A stretch of 64,000 bases of DNA from Olivibacter sp. XZL3 (GTDB lineage Bacteria > Bacteroidota > Bacteroidia > Sphingobacteriales > Sphingobacteriaceae), in NCBI RefSeq assembly GCF_004368405.1, contig NZ_SBJH01000001.1, forward strand, positions 24,266 through 88,265. The letters run 5' to 3'. The notes under the pieces are model-generated. The model had not been told where the DNA came from, did not search any database, and saw nothing but the letters and a program-made list of their open reading frames with translations. Shown piece after piece: positions 9,086 to 17,646 of the stretch. How positions within the stretch are numbered: the first letter of the stretch is position 1; every line of letters starts with the position of its first letter. Both the position numbers and the translations under genes were made by a program.

Positions 9086-9093
9086 CAAAGGTA
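9086..9093 (-). promoter_or_regulatory. Bacteroidota -7 element for the FAD dehydrogenase
   Basis: TACCTTTG on the minus strand matches TAnnTTTG. It predicts a transcript start near 9082 and a leader of about 28 bases before the ATG at 9054, which decides that start over the longer frame. Confidence 0.6.
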
Positions 9094-9157
9094 TGAAATT
9101 TCGCCGTCAGTTCCGTTGAAGAGAGGACGAGCGTGGACGAAAAAACAAGGCTTGGCA

Positions 9158-9189
9158 TTGGCGAATAACAAGCATTTTATCTAAGTTTG
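9158..9189 (+). promoter_or_regulatory. Promoter of the lemA cluster
   Basis: A TTG at 9158-9160 is followed after 21 bases by TAAGTTTG at 9182-9189, the Bacteroidota -33/-7 arrangement. The -7 box sits in a 16-base word (9174-9189) found identically before two other genes (38,132-38,147 and 41,375-41,390). Confidence 0.7.
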
Positions 9190-9228
9190 TTACCCAAGTA
9201 AGAATGATATACATTAAAAGTAAAGACA

Positions 9229-9810
9229 ATGATTAAAAGATTTATTTTTGGATTAGTTGGCTTATTGGCCACTTTATCGTTGAGCTCATGTGGCTACAAT
9301 AGCATGGTTAAATTGGATGAAAATGTTCAATCCAAATGGGCCGAGGTAGAAAACGCATACCAGCGGCGGGCTGATCTGATTCCAAATCTGGTCAATACCG
9401 TAAAAGGTGCCGCAAACTTTGAACAGCAAACATTAACAAACGTAGTGGAGGCTCGGGCCAAAGCTACATCGATCAATATCGACCCATCGAATCTCACCCC
9501 GGAGGCCATTAAACAATTTGAAGATGCCCAAGGTGCACTCACCGGATCATTAAGTCGCCTTATGGCAGTAGCAGAAAACTATCCTGAACTCAAGGCTACA
9601 GAAAATTTTCAGGGCTTGCAGGCCCAATTAGAGGGTACGGAAAACAGAATTGCCGTTGCACGCCGTGGCTTCAACGAGGCGACACAGCAGTACAATTCGA
9701 CCATCCGCTCCTTTCCGAACAATTTAATGGCGGGCATCTTTGGTTTCAAAGCAAAAGGCTATTTTACCGCGCAAGCGGGTGCAGACAAGGCTCCTGAGGT
9801 TAAATTTTAA
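9229..9810 (+). CDS. lemA: LemA family lipoprotein
   Basis: LemA family protein of 193 residues, a normal length. A hydrophobic N-terminus ends in LSLSSCGYN, a lipoprotein signal with the Cys near residue 21. The family core is plain: WAEVENAYQRRADLIPNLVNTVKG at about 37-60, and a long helical hairpin with VARRGFNEATQQYN and a GFKAKGYF end. The function of LemA proteins is unsettled; they are helical, envelope-attached and often sit beside TPM-domain genes, as here. A hairpin follows the stop, so readthrough to the TPM genes may be partial. Confidence 0.93.
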   Translation: MIKRFIFGLVGLLATLSLSSCGYNSMVKLDENVQSKWAEVENAYQRRADLIPNLVNTVKGAANFEQQTLTNVVEARAKATSINIDPSNLTPEAIKQFEDAQGALTGSLSRLMAVAENYPELKATENFQGLQAQLEGTENRIAVARRGFNEATQQYNSTIRSFPNNLMAGIFGFKAKGYFTAQAGADKAPEVKF

Positions 9811-9823
9811 CAAGATATAGCGT

Positions 9824-9858
9824 AAGCCCATCCGATGTAGCGACTTCGATGGGCTTTC
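9824..9858 (+). terminator. Hairpin after lemA
   Basis: AAGCCCATC and GATGGGCTT form a 9-base stem around a 15-base loop, followed by a weak T-rich tail. It stands between lemA and the first TPM gene and could be an attenuating terminator rather than a full stop. Confidence 0.5.
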
Positions 9859-9895
9859 ATTTTAAGCGGGCACAACCGCGTAAAACCGAAAAAAG

Positions 9896-10333
9896 ATGAA
9901 TATTTTCAATAGCGAAGAGCAGGAGCATATCGCCCATGCGATTGGTTTGGCCGAGGCGAATACTTCTGGCGAAATCCGCATCTGTGTAGAAAAACGCTGC
10001 GACCAGGATGTGCTTTCCCGCGCGGCGGAGTGTTTCAACAAGCTCGGTATGCACAAAACCAACCTGCGCAACGGCGTACTGATCTACCTTTCTGTTGACG
10101 ACCATAAATTTGCCATTATAGGCGACGCCGGTATCAACAGCAAGGTAGAACCTGACTTCTGGGACACAACAAAGGATAAGATGTTAGTTCATTTTAGACA
10201 GGGCGATTTAGTGGCAGGTCTCATAGCAGGCGTTGAGTGTGCGGGCAATAAGCTTAAAGCCTTATTCCCCCGCGAGCACGACGATGTCAACGAACTGCCC
10301 AATGATATTGTGTTTATGAACCGCCAAAAATAA
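9896..10333 (+). CDS. TPM-domain protein without signal peptide
   Basis: Protein of 145 residues covering one TPM domain (Tlp18/Psb32/MOLO1 type). Readable landmarks are EANTSGEIRICVE near residue 22 and HKFAIIGDAGINSKV near residue 71. It has no signal sequence or membrane helix, so it is probably cytoplasmic or on the inner face of the membrane, unlike its neighbour. The order LemA - short TPM - long TPM is common in Bacteroidota. The molecular role is unknown; related domains have been described as phosphatase-like, which cannot be judged here. It is 10 bases from the next gene. Confidence 0.8.
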   Translation: MNIFNSEEQEHIAHAIGLAEANTSGEIRICVEKRCDQDVLSRAAECFNKLGMHKTNLRNGVLIYLSVDDHKFAIIGDAGINSKVEPDFWDTTKDKMLVHFRQGDLVAGLIAGVECAGNKLKALFPREHDDVNELPNDIVFMNRQK

Positions 10334-10343
10334 AGCCAGCAAC

Positions 10344-11132
10344 ATGAGAGTTTACCAAACTTTGTTCTTTTCTTTTATACTCTTTCTATCAACTTACGTA
10401 CAGGCGCAAGATTTTCCGCCACCTTCTAAGACGTTGGTGACCGACTTCACCGGAACCTTAACAGGATCACAACAGCAGCAGCTGGAGCGCAAATTGGTGG
10501 CCTTTGCGGACACTTCGTCTACGCAAATAGCCGTTGTGATGATGCGATCGGTGGGCGACTACGATATTGCGGATTATGGCGTTCGGTTGGCACAGCAATG
10601 GGGAATAGGAACAAAAGGAAAAGACAATGGAATCCTGTTGCTTGTTGCAAAAGAGGATCGGAAGGTAACCATTCAAACCGGCTATGGCGTTGAGGGGGCC
10701 GTTCCAGATGCGATTGCTTTTCAGATTATCCGTAATATCATCACACCATCCTTTCGGGCAGGCGATTATTTTACAGGCATTAACCGGGCAACCGACGCTC
10801 TAATTTCCTATACGAAAGGGGAATTCAAAGCGGAGCCACGGAAGAATCGCGGAGGTGGCGGTAGCAGTGGCCTCATTATCACCGTTATTATAATCGCCGT
10901 TATCATCAGTCTGTTAGCGGGCAGAGGCGGCGGTAAAGGAGGTGGCGGACAAGTTATCGGTGGCCGCGGGGCGTCCGACCTGTTCTGGCTTACTATGTTA
11001 AGCGGCATGGGACGTGGAGGAAATCGCGGCGGTGGCTTTGGTGGCGGAGGTAGCTTCGGCGGCGGTGGCGGTGGCTTCGGTGGTTTTGGAGGGGGAAGCT
11101 TTGGTGGCGGAGGCTCCAGTGGAAGCTGGTAA
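10344..11132 (+). CDS. TPM-domain membrane protein with Gly-rich tail (YgcG-like)
   Basis: Protein of 262 residues: signal peptide to about residue 21 (VQAQDFPPPS), TPM domain to about residue 155 (QIAVVMMRSVGDYDI, TIQTGYGVEGAVPDA), one transmembrane helix (LIITVIIIAVIISLLAG near 178-194), then a Gly-Ser-Phe-rich tail ending in GSSGSW, the usual tail of this family. The domain faces the periplasm with the membrane helix behind it. It partners LemA and the shorter TPM gene. The Gly-rich DNA is low-complexity and gives long false frames on the other strand. Confidence 0.88.
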   Translation: MRVYQTLFFSFILFLSTYVQAQDFPPPSKTLVTDFTGTLTGSQQQQLERKLVAFADTSSTQIAVVMMRSVGDYDIADYGVRLAQQWGIGTKGKDNGILLLVAKEDRKVTIQTGYGVEGAVPDAIAFQIIRNIITPSFRAGDYFTGINRATDALISYTKGEFKAEPRKNRGGGGSSGLIITVIIIAVIISLLAGRGGGKGGGGQVIGGRGASDLFWLTMLSGMGRGGNRGGGFGGGGSFGGGGGGFGGFGGGSFGGGGSSGSW

Positions 11133-11147
11133 CCCTATTAGTTGGGA

Positions 11148-11176
11148 GTTATCAGCTGCCAGTTGTGAGTTGCCGG
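11148..11176. repeat. Degenerate intergenic repeat, copy 2
   Basis: Matches 7445-7473 over 29 bases with five mismatches. The rest of this 104-base gap shows no promoter or hairpin I would trust. Confidence 0.5.
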
Positions 11177-11236
11177 TTAGGCTGAGCAGAAGACAGTATG
11201 CAGTAGAAAACAGCACTTATAACTAATTAGCAAAAA

Positions 11237-11638
11237 ATGTTAAAAAGAGATTCTTTGACTGCACAAATGCAACAGTTAAGTCATACGCTGGCGAAGGTAA
11301 AAAGACTCATAGTGGAAGATCAGGAGCCTAAGGCCTTGGAGGAGGTGGCCTACACCTTGGGACACTATTATGGCACTTCCCAGAAAGAATTGGTCGCAAT
11401 GTCGACCGATCTGTTTATCGATCGAATCCGCGAGCAAGCCTATAAGGCGGAAGAATTGAATATGTTAGCCGCTTTTTTAGACGAGCTTGCGGGGCTTGAT
11501 GAGGAGGAGGAAACAAGGAGAAATTTATGGGCCAAAGTTATTGCACTTTACGATTTCATTGAAGCGGAGTTTCAAACGCTTTCTTTCGATCATATCGCAA
11601 GAAGAAATATTTTAGTCAGAGCACTCGGTACCGATTAG
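11237..11638 (+). CDS. Unrecognised helical protein
   Basis: I do not recognise this 133-residue protein. It has no signal peptide or membrane helix, is rich in Leu, Glu and Ala, and looks wholly helical, with an acidic run (LDELAGLDEEEETRR) near residue 87. The start ATG follows an A-rich stretch, typical of translation starts in this phylum. It follows the TPM gene after 104 bases and precedes the esterase after 46, all on the plus strand, so it may be in the same transcript. Codon use looks like that of its neighbours. Confidence 0.65.
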   Translation: MLKRDSLTAQMQQLSHTLAKVKRLIVEDQEPKALEEVAYTLGHYYGTSQKELVAMSTDLFIDRIREQAYKAEELNMLAAFLDELAGLDEEEETRRNLWAKVIALYDFIEAEFQTLSFDHIARRNILVRALGTD

Positions 11639-11684
11639 TTACTCGGACGAGTGCAGACGCCCTCTAACTAACTTTATAAACTGT

Positions 11685-12611
11685 ATGAACCTAAAAATTA
11701 ACATGTTGATCCTTTCGTGCATAACCTGTCATTTGCTAAGCGCACAGACCGGTGGTTTTCAACCCATCTATCCGAACGGAAAGATTCCCAACGAACGACC
11801 AGATAAAATCGAGCTAAAAGAAGTCAGCGAAATAGGCAGCGATGGCATCGAACGTATATCGGCGGTCAGCGTCCCTGCCATGAAGTATTATGCACCAAAC
11901 AAAAGTAAAAACAAGGGAACGGCTATTATCATCTGCCCTGGCGGCGGCTATGGAATTTTGGCGATGAGCCATGAAGGGCATGAAATCGGAAAAAAGTTCG
12001 CTGAAAACGGCATAGCGGCTTTTGTACTCAAATATAGGCTTCCGAATGATGCCATCATGGCCGATAAAAGTATCGGTCCCTTACAAGATGTGCAGCAGGC
12101 TTTCAAACTTATCCGGGAGCAGGCCACGACTTACGGTATTAACCCCCAAAAGATCGGCATTATCGGCTTTTCTGCCGGCGGACACTTGGCTTCATCGGCC
12201 GGCGTACATTACCGCGATGTAAAAATCGACCATACAACAAAAACCAGTCTACGACCAGACTTTATGCTGTTGATCTATCCTGTCATCAGTATGGATAGCC
12301 TTATCACCCACGCCGGGTCGCGTAACAATCTACTGGGGAAGGCGCCGGAAGACGACTTGGTAAGGTATTTTTCCAGTGAAACGCAAGTCACCGCAGATAC
12401 CCCTCCGACCCTACTGGTACACGCGGAAGATGATACCGCAGTTCCGATTGCCAATAGCAAACGTTTTTACGAAGCCTTACAAAAGCAGCATATCCCTTCT
12501 AAACTGATCACTTATCCGCAGGGTGGGCATGGCTTCGGCCTGCATAATAAGACCACGAAAGACGCGTGGTTTGATCATGCTTTGACCTGGTTAAAGGAAA
12601 TGGGATTTTAA
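11685..12611 (+). CDS. Secreted alpha/beta-hydrolase esterase
   Basis: Protein of 308 residues with a signal peptide (about residues 1-20, ending LLSAQ) and an alpha/beta-hydrolase fold. The oxyanion motif is PGGGYGIL near residue 87, the nucleophile Ser is in GFSAGGHL near 164, the Asp in HAEDDTAVP near 247, and the His in GGHGFG near 282. It resembles acetyl-xylan esterase/BD-FAE-like enzymes of Bacteroidota that deacetylate plant polysaccharides, but an assignment beyond carbohydrate or short-chain esterase would be a guess. It converges on the arginase-fold gene 20 bases away. Confidence 0.85.
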   Translation: MNLKINMLILSCITCHLLSAQTGGFQPIYPNGKIPNERPDKIELKEVSEIGSDGIERISAVSVPAMKYYAPNKSKNKGTAIIICPGGGYGILAMSHEGHEIGKKFAENGIAAFVLKYRLPNDAIMADKSIGPLQDVQQAFKLIREQATTYGINPQKIGIIGFSAGGHLASSAGVHYRDVKIDHTTKTSLRPDFMLLIYPVISMDSLITHAGSRNNLLGKAPEDDLVRYFSSETQVTADTPPTLLVHAEDDTAVPIANSKRFYEALQKQHIPSKLITYPQGGHGFGLHNKTTKDAWFDHALTWLKEMGF

Positions 12612-12631
12612 ATGGTTTGGCGGCAACCTGA

Positions 12632-13813
12632 TTAGGAAAGCTTCTGGAAGGTTCGCCACCAAAGGTCAGGCATTTCACCGTCCACGGCCAACAGATAATC
12701 CTCATAGCTGCAAGGGACCAAATGAAAGCGTTCGTTGACCGACTTTGTATTGGGATAAGGCACTTGCATCCACCAGCGATCTGTCTTTTTACTTTTTATG
12801 AATATCAGCTCATAACTGTCATCGTTCAACGAAGCCCGATAAATCACATAAGAAGATTTTGGCTGCAAAGGGAAATCCTTTTTCCGATTGTAGAAGCCAT
12901 CAATGAAATACCAAATCATTTGTGCCAATAAGGTAGCCGTTTGTCCGTTTTGGTCAAAGGCTGGATTAAACTCGTAAAAACCGATGGAGCTGAGCTTATC
13001 GCTCATACCGGCATATCTACAAAGTTGGCAAGCTTCTTCGCCATAAAAGCCATTGGGCGTTGCATTGGCATTGGCACAGGCATCCGGCGACCGGATCGCA
13101 CTGATATCAAAGCTCAATAAATCAGCGTTTCTGATCACAGGCTCCGCCTGATCGGTTCTTCCGGAAAACAAACCTAAACGATAGGAGTCAAAATACAACT
13201 TATCCATCACCTTTAAACTCTCTTGACTCACATAGTAGGTTTGATAACCTATGTTGCTATAGTTGAACAAGTAATTCGGTTGATGGAGTAATATCTTCGT
13301 AAGATAGGTTTGCGACGAGGCTTCACTTTCATTGTCGATGCTTTCATCCAGGTCAAAGTGTGAATCGATCACCACCAAATCCACCTTTTGTTCCAGTTTT
13401 TCGTAGCCTTGAAACTGCGCATAGGTTAAATCCTGGCCGCCGCCGATAATAACAGGAACCACGTTTCGCTTTATCAGTTCTTCAACGACCGTTTTCAGTG
13501 CCGCATAAGTATCGCTTACCTGATTACCTGCCTTTATATTCCCGAAATCTGCCACGCGCAGGGGGTATTCGCCGCGGTGCAAGCTATAGAGCTTTTCACG
13601 CACATAATTCGGCGCGAGTGCACAACCTTGATTAGCGACTGCCCGCCGATCTTCTGCCACGCCGATGATAGCCAAATCAAAAGGCTCTTCATTCTGATCT
13701 GGAAATTCCGTTTCAAAAGCTTTGATATGGGCACCGAGTTGGCTGGTTAAAAATCCGTTTGCCGGAGTTAATTGCTGAACATCAATAGGCGAGAAAAAAT
13801 CGATCAATGACAT
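12632..13813 (-). CDS. Arginase/formimidoylglutamase-fold protein with altered metal ligands
   Basis: Cytoplasmic protein of 393 residues with an arginase/ureohydrolase fold; Bacteroidota members of this length are usually labelled formimidoylglutamase. The Asp-His-Asp strand is kept (IDSHFDLDE near residue 152). The first ligand motif GGDHS reads GGGQD near residue 127, replacing His by Gln. The third motif, normally SxDxDxxDP, reads SFDISAIRSPD near 230, replacing one Asp by Ser. The binuclear Mn site may therefore be incomplete or rebuilt. No hut (histidine degradation) genes are nearby to support the usual name. Homologues in the phylum seem to share NANATPNGFYGEEACQ, so it is a family trait and not local decay. 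Confidence 0.75.
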   Translation of the reverse strand: MSLIDFFSPIDVQQLTPANGFLTSQLGAHIKAFETEFPDQNEEPFDLAIIGVAEDRRAVANQGCALAPNYVREKLYSLHRGEYPLRVADFGNIKAGNQVSDTYAALKTVVEELIKRNVVPVIIGGGQDLTYAQFQGYEKLEQKVDLVVIDSHFDLDESIDNESEASSQTYLTKILLHQPNYLFNYSNIGYQTYYVSQESLKVMDKLYFDSYRLGLFSGRTDQAEPVIRNADLLSFDISAIRSPDACANANATPNGFYGEEACQLCRYAGMSDKLSSIGFYEFNPAFDQNGQTATLLAQMIWYFIDGFYNRKKDFPLQPKSSYVIYRASLNDDSYELIFIKSKKTDRWWMQVPYPNTKSVNERFHLVPCSYEDYLLAVDGEMPDLWWRTFQKLS

Positions 13814-13916
13814 GAAAACAGGATTACGCTAATGCTATTTATTTTAAGATTGTGCAAATATCCATTTATTAACTTACTTTTGAAAGTATTAATGATCAAT
13901 CTATAGGAATAAGACG

Positions 13917-14882
13917 GTGATATTAGTTACTGGTGGAACAGGTTTTTTAGGTTCAACGCTTCTTAGGCATTTACTGGCCGACGGAAATAAAATTCGGGCG
14001 ATTAAGCGTCAATCTTCGACCGTCCCTCCGGATCTCTTGGATCATCCAAACCTCCAATGGTGGGAGGCAGATATCAGCAATTACTTCGAACTCGAAGACG
14101 CTTTCACCAACGTTACAGCGGTTTATCACTGCGCGGCGATGATTTCTTTCGAACCGCGTGATAAAAAGAAAATTATCAGCATCAACCGGAATAGCACGGC
14201 ACATATTGTCAATCTATGTATACAATACGGCGCCCGTTTGTTATACGTTAGTTCGGTAGCCGCCATTGGCAAACCCAAACCTTCGCAAAAGATGGCAGAT
14301 GAAACCGATCTGTGGGAGTTTGACGGCACCCAACACGGCTATGCAATTTCTAAATACGAAGCAGAAATGGAGGTATGGAGGGGAACTGTCGAAGGTTTGG
14401 ATGCCGTTATTATTAACCCTTCGCTCATTATTGGCCATCAAAGCGGACCGGAAAATACAGGGGCAATTTTTAAATTACTGAAAAGTGGACTCCGTTATTA
14501 TGCCGGCGGTAGTGTAGGCTTAGTAGATGTAGAAGATGTTGCCAGAGCTGCCATCATTTTAATGAACAGCAAAGACATACAGGCTGAGCGCTTTATCATC
14601 AACAACCAAAACATGAGTTACCAACAGCTGTTTAGCGTCTGCGCCACTTACCTTGGCCGGCCGGCCCCGAATAGATTGGCCACCCGAAATATGCTCGGGA
14701 TTGCTTGGCGGGCAGCAAAAGTGCTGTCGTGGTTTACAGGCAAACAACCCGGCTTAACGCGGGATACCGCACGCGCTGCTTGTGAAAAACAAGCGTATTC
14801 AAATGCGAAACTAAAGGAAAAGGTAGGTTACGCTTTTAAGCCGATTGACCAGACACTAAAAGAAATTTGCGCGCATATTTAA
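13917..14882 (+). CDS. NAD-dependent epimerase/dehydratase (extended SDR)
   Basis: Extended short-chain dehydrogenase of 321 residues. The NAD-binding motif VTGGTGFLG is at residues 4-12 and the catalytic Tyr-Lys pair is in YAISKYEAE near 142. It is of the dihydroflavonol-reductase/3-beta-HSD-like type, and the substrate cannot be told. A GTG start is required, since the Rossmann motif begins three codons later and no upstream ATG is in frame. It precedes the SerB-like fusion by 61 bases on the same strand and could share its transcript. Confidence 0.85.
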   Translation: MILVTGGTGFLGSTLLRHLLADGNKIRAIKRQSSTVPPDLLDHPNLQWWEADISNYFELEDAFTNVTAVYHCAAMISFEPRDKKKIISINRNSTAHIVNLCIQYGARLLYVSSVAAIGKPKPSQKMADETDLWEFDGTQHGYAISKYEAEMEVWRGTVEGLDAVIINPSLIIGHQSGPENTGAIFKLLKSGLRYYAGGSVGLVDVEDVARAAIILMNSKDIQAERFIINNQNMSYQQLFSVCATYLGRPAPNRLATRNMLGIAWRAAKVLSWFTGKQPGLTRDTARAACEKQAYSNAKLKEKVGYAFKPIDQTLKEICAHI

Positions 14883-14943
14883 GCCCGCATGAGATAGATC
14901 CTTTACGATTATTGACATAAAAGAAACAAATCCCTGCATCGCA

Positions 14944-16236
14944 ATGAAAAACTATTACATCATTGATTTCGACAGCACTTTTACACAAGTTGAAGCACTT
15001 GATGAGTTAGCCCGGATTTCCCTTGAACATCATCCGGCGAGAGAATCGATTTATACAGAGATAGAAAGGCTCACCAACGCCGCTATGGAAGGAAAGATAT
15101 CTTTTCGTGAAAGTCTTGCCGGCCGTGTTAAACTGCTTGAAGCGAACAAATCGCACCTGGAAAAACTAATTAGTATTCTAAAAAAGAAGGTGTCCTCCTC
15201 TTTCTCCAGAAATCGCGTTTTTCTGCGGGAACACAGCGATGATGTATTGATCGTTTCCGGAGGTTTTAAAGAATTTATCACACCCGTGGTAAGGCCTTAC
15301 GGTATAAAGACCGAAAATATTTACGCTAACACCTTCGTTTTCGATGACGAAGGAAACATCATTGGTTACGACGAAAACAACCCTTTATCGGATGAGGGAG
15401 GAAAGGTGAAGTTGCTCAAAACGATGAAGCTCGACGGTACTATTCACGGGATCGGCGATGGCTACTCCGATTTTCAACTAAAAGAATCGGGGTTGATTGA
15501 AAAGTTTTATGCCTTTACGGAGAACATAGAACGCAAATCGGTATCGGAGAAAGCGGATCATATTACGCCCAGTTTAGACGAGTTTTTATATGTTAATCAC
15601 CTTCCTAGGGCCATTTCGTATCCTAAAAACCGTATTCTCTGCCTTATTGTGGGCGATGTACCTGAGATTGCCACGCATTTACTCCGACGCGACGGCTTTT
15701 CGATCCGTCAGAAGGAAACGTTGGAAGCTAAATACGTTAAAGATATCGGTATGCTCCTATTGGCCAATGGTACCTTTATTACAGATGAACAGCTGTCTCA
15801 AGCTGAAAAGCTGAAAACGATTGGCTACCTGGGCAACAGTAAAGGCTATATTAATCGGGAACTGTGTAACGAGATGGGTATCGTTTTATTTGACGACAAA
15901 AAGAACAAGAAGCGAAACGGCGAGTTTATTCCGAAAAGGATGGCCGATTTCATTAACAAAGGTGATACCGTAATGAGTCGCAATTTTCCGAACATGCAAT
16001 TACCTCGAATGCATCAAGCCCATCGTCTCATCCATATCCATAAAAATGTACCGGGCATTATGGCGCAGATCAACCATGTTTTTGCCCAGCACCATATCAA
16101 CATAGTCGCGCAGTTTTTAATGACCAAGGGAAATATTGGCTATGCGATTACAGATATCAGTAAAGGCTATGACGACTTGCTCCTTAAAGAATTAAGACAG
16201 ATTACAACCACGATAAAATTGCGGATTTTATATTAG
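14944..16236 (+). CDS. serB: Phosphoserine phosphatase fused to a SerA remnant with ACT domain
   Basis: Protein of 430 residues. Residues 1-215 form a HAD phosphatase of SerB type that should release serine from phosphoserine: DFDST with D8 and D10, SGG with S105, K154, and GDGYSD with D172 and D176. Residues ~229-317 resemble the N-terminal part of D-3-phosphoglycerate dehydrogenase SerA (TDEQLSQAEKLKTIGYLG; MGIVLFD). Residues ~335-430 match the SerA C-terminus and ACT domain (NFPNMQLP; HRLIHIHKNVPGIMAQIN; ending IKLRILY). The SerA NAD-binding Rossmann domain and its Arg/Glu/His catalytic residues are missing. The ACT domain probably gives serine feedback control; this is inferred. Confidence 0.88.
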   Translation: MKNYYIIDFDSTFTQVEALDELARISLEHHPARESIYTEIERLTNAAMEGKISFRESLAGRVKLLEANKSHLEKLISILKKKVSSSFSRNRVFLREHSDDVLIVSGGFKEFITPVVRPYGIKTENIYANTFVFDDEGNIIGYDENNPLSDEGGKVKLLKTMKLDGTIHGIGDGYSDFQLKESGLIEKFYAFTENIERKSVSEKADHITPSLDEFLYVNHLPRAISYPKNRILCLIVGDVPEIATHLLRRDGFSIRQKETLEAKYVKDIGMLLLANGTFITDEQLSQAEKLKTIGYLGNSKGYINRELCNEMGIVLFDDKKNKKRNGEFIPKRMADFINKGDTVMSRNFPNMQLPRMHQAHRLIHIHKNVPGIMAQINHVFAQHHINIVAQFLMTKGNIGYAITDISKGYDDLLLKELRQITTTIKLRILY

Positions 16237-16241
16237 AAAGA

Positions 16242-16268
16242 GGCCGTCTATCACTTTTTAGACGGCTC
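16242..16268. terminator. Bidirectional hairpin between serB fusion and TlpA-like gene
   Basis: GCCGTCTA pairs with TAGACGGC around an 8-base AT-rich loop, placed between two convergent genes. The T-richer tail is on the minus-strand side. Confidence 0.6.
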
Positions 16269-16277
16269 CATTCATAT

Positions 16278-17405
16278 CTATTGCAGTATTTCCGCCAGCT
16301 TGGTATGCAAATCTTCGCCACGGAGATTCTTGGCAATAATCTTACCCTGCGGGTCTAACAAAAAGTTAGCAGGTATACCGCGAACACCGTAGAGTTGAGC
16401 AGCGGCATTATTCCAGAATTGGAGATCAGAAACCTGGGTCCAAGTTAAGCCATCATCATTAATTGCTTTAAGCCAAGCCTCTTTGCCATTGGATCGATCT
16501 AGGGAGACTCCTAATACCGTAAAATTCTTATCCTTATATTTATTAAAAGCAGCCACTACATTCGGGTTTTCCTGTCTGCAAGGCCCACACCAACTAGCCC
16601 AAAAATCGATAAGCACATACCTTCCCTTAAAGGATGAAAGTGCAACGGGCGTACCGGTCGTATCGTTCATCGTAAACTCCGGGGCCTGCGAGCCTACGCT
16701 CGTCCCTTTCGCGACATTCAACAATTCACCATATGCTGTACCTATTTCAGTTGCCTGCACTTCCTGCGACAGACTGCTGTACAGCTCTTGGGCGCGCTCA
16801 TAATCCCGGCCCGGATCCACGGTCGAGCGTAGGGTATACAGACTTACCATCGAGTTGGGTTTACTCTTGATAAAGTCGGCAGTAATTTGCATTTGCTTGT
16901 TTTGCAATCCCTCATAAAGCTGTTGAAAATTCTTCTGAAACGCCTCGGAACTTCTTTCTTCATCCGAAGCGCCATAATAAAGCGCCATCATCTGTGCTTG
17001 ATCGGCTTTCAACACATCCATTGCCTTATTGAGGGCCGCCTGATCGACGTTTAGTGGCGTACCGCCCAATGTAGCGCGACTCAATGAATCGGCCGACTGA
17101 ACGGTAATCGTTCCCTTTTCGAGGAAGATGGGGAGCATATCAGGTGCTTCAAGCTGCATTACGGGCTCCCCTTTATGCGCCATTACCAACACTGCGTTTA
17201 TGGGATTTTGCACCGTTCCTTTAAAGGAAAAGGCGCCGTTTACCAGATCACTGGAATCGAGCTGATTAGCCCCATTCAAGCGATATGACACATAGGCTTT
17301 GGCCGGTGCGCCCAAGTTTCCTACCTTTCCTTTAATTTCATATTCCTGTTGTGCATTTGCCAAAGATGGCAAAACCAGTAACGCACCGATAATAAATTGT
17401 TTCAT
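16278..17405 (-). CDS. TlpA-like thiol-disulfide protein with DUF4369-type N-domain
   Basis: Exported protein of 375 residues with a signal peptide ending near residue 19 (LANAQQ). The N-terminal half looks like the DUF4369 beta domain common in Bacteroidota. The C-terminal half is a thioredoxin-fold redoxin (VGSQAPEFTMNDTTG, then FWASWCGPCRQE near residue 275) with the active CxxC. It should reduce disulfides or act in cytochrome or oxidative-stress maturation in the periplasm; the partner is unknown. The ATG at 17405 is preferred over an in-frame GTG at 17411 because the signal peptide begins directly with MKQF. Confidence 0.88.
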   Translation of the reverse strand: MKQFIIGALLVLPSLANAQQEYEIKGKVGNLGAPAKAYVSYRLNGANQLDSSDLVNGAFSFKGTVQNPINAVLVMAHKGEPVMQLEAPDMLPIFLEKGTITVQSADSLSRATLGGTPLNVDQAALNKAMDVLKADQAQMMALYYGASDEERSSEAFQKNFQQLYEGLQNKQMQITADFIKSKPNSMVSLYTLRSTVDPGRDYERAQELYSSLSQEVQATEIGTAYGELLNVAKGTSVGSQAPEFTMNDTTGTPVALSSFKGRYVLIDFWASWCGPCRQENPNVVAAFNKYKDKNFTVLGVSLDRSNGKEAWLKAINDDGLTWTQVSDLQFWNNAAAQLYGVRGIPANFLLDPQGKIIAKNLRGEDLHTKLAEILQ

Positions 17406-17646
17406 GTACACTTGTTTTTATGTAGGATACCAGCTGACAAAATCATTGCTAAGCGGCCTACGTTAGCATAAAGTATGTTAGTCGACAGGCAGCTCCGATA
17501 AGGAGTATACCTATTACAAATGTAACATTAAAATTAAGGAAGGGAAACTTCCTTTCTTTCATCGTTGAAATTTAGCCAACATGTTACAAGTAGTTATCTT
17601 TTTTTCCTAAATTGCGCGGGCATACAACGTATATAATATTTTCACC

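Noticed and set aside
11010-11130. Tandem GGYGGM-type DNA repeat as a CRISPR or VNTR
   Set aside because: It codes for the Gly-rich tail of the TPM protein; the unit is irregular and has no spacers.
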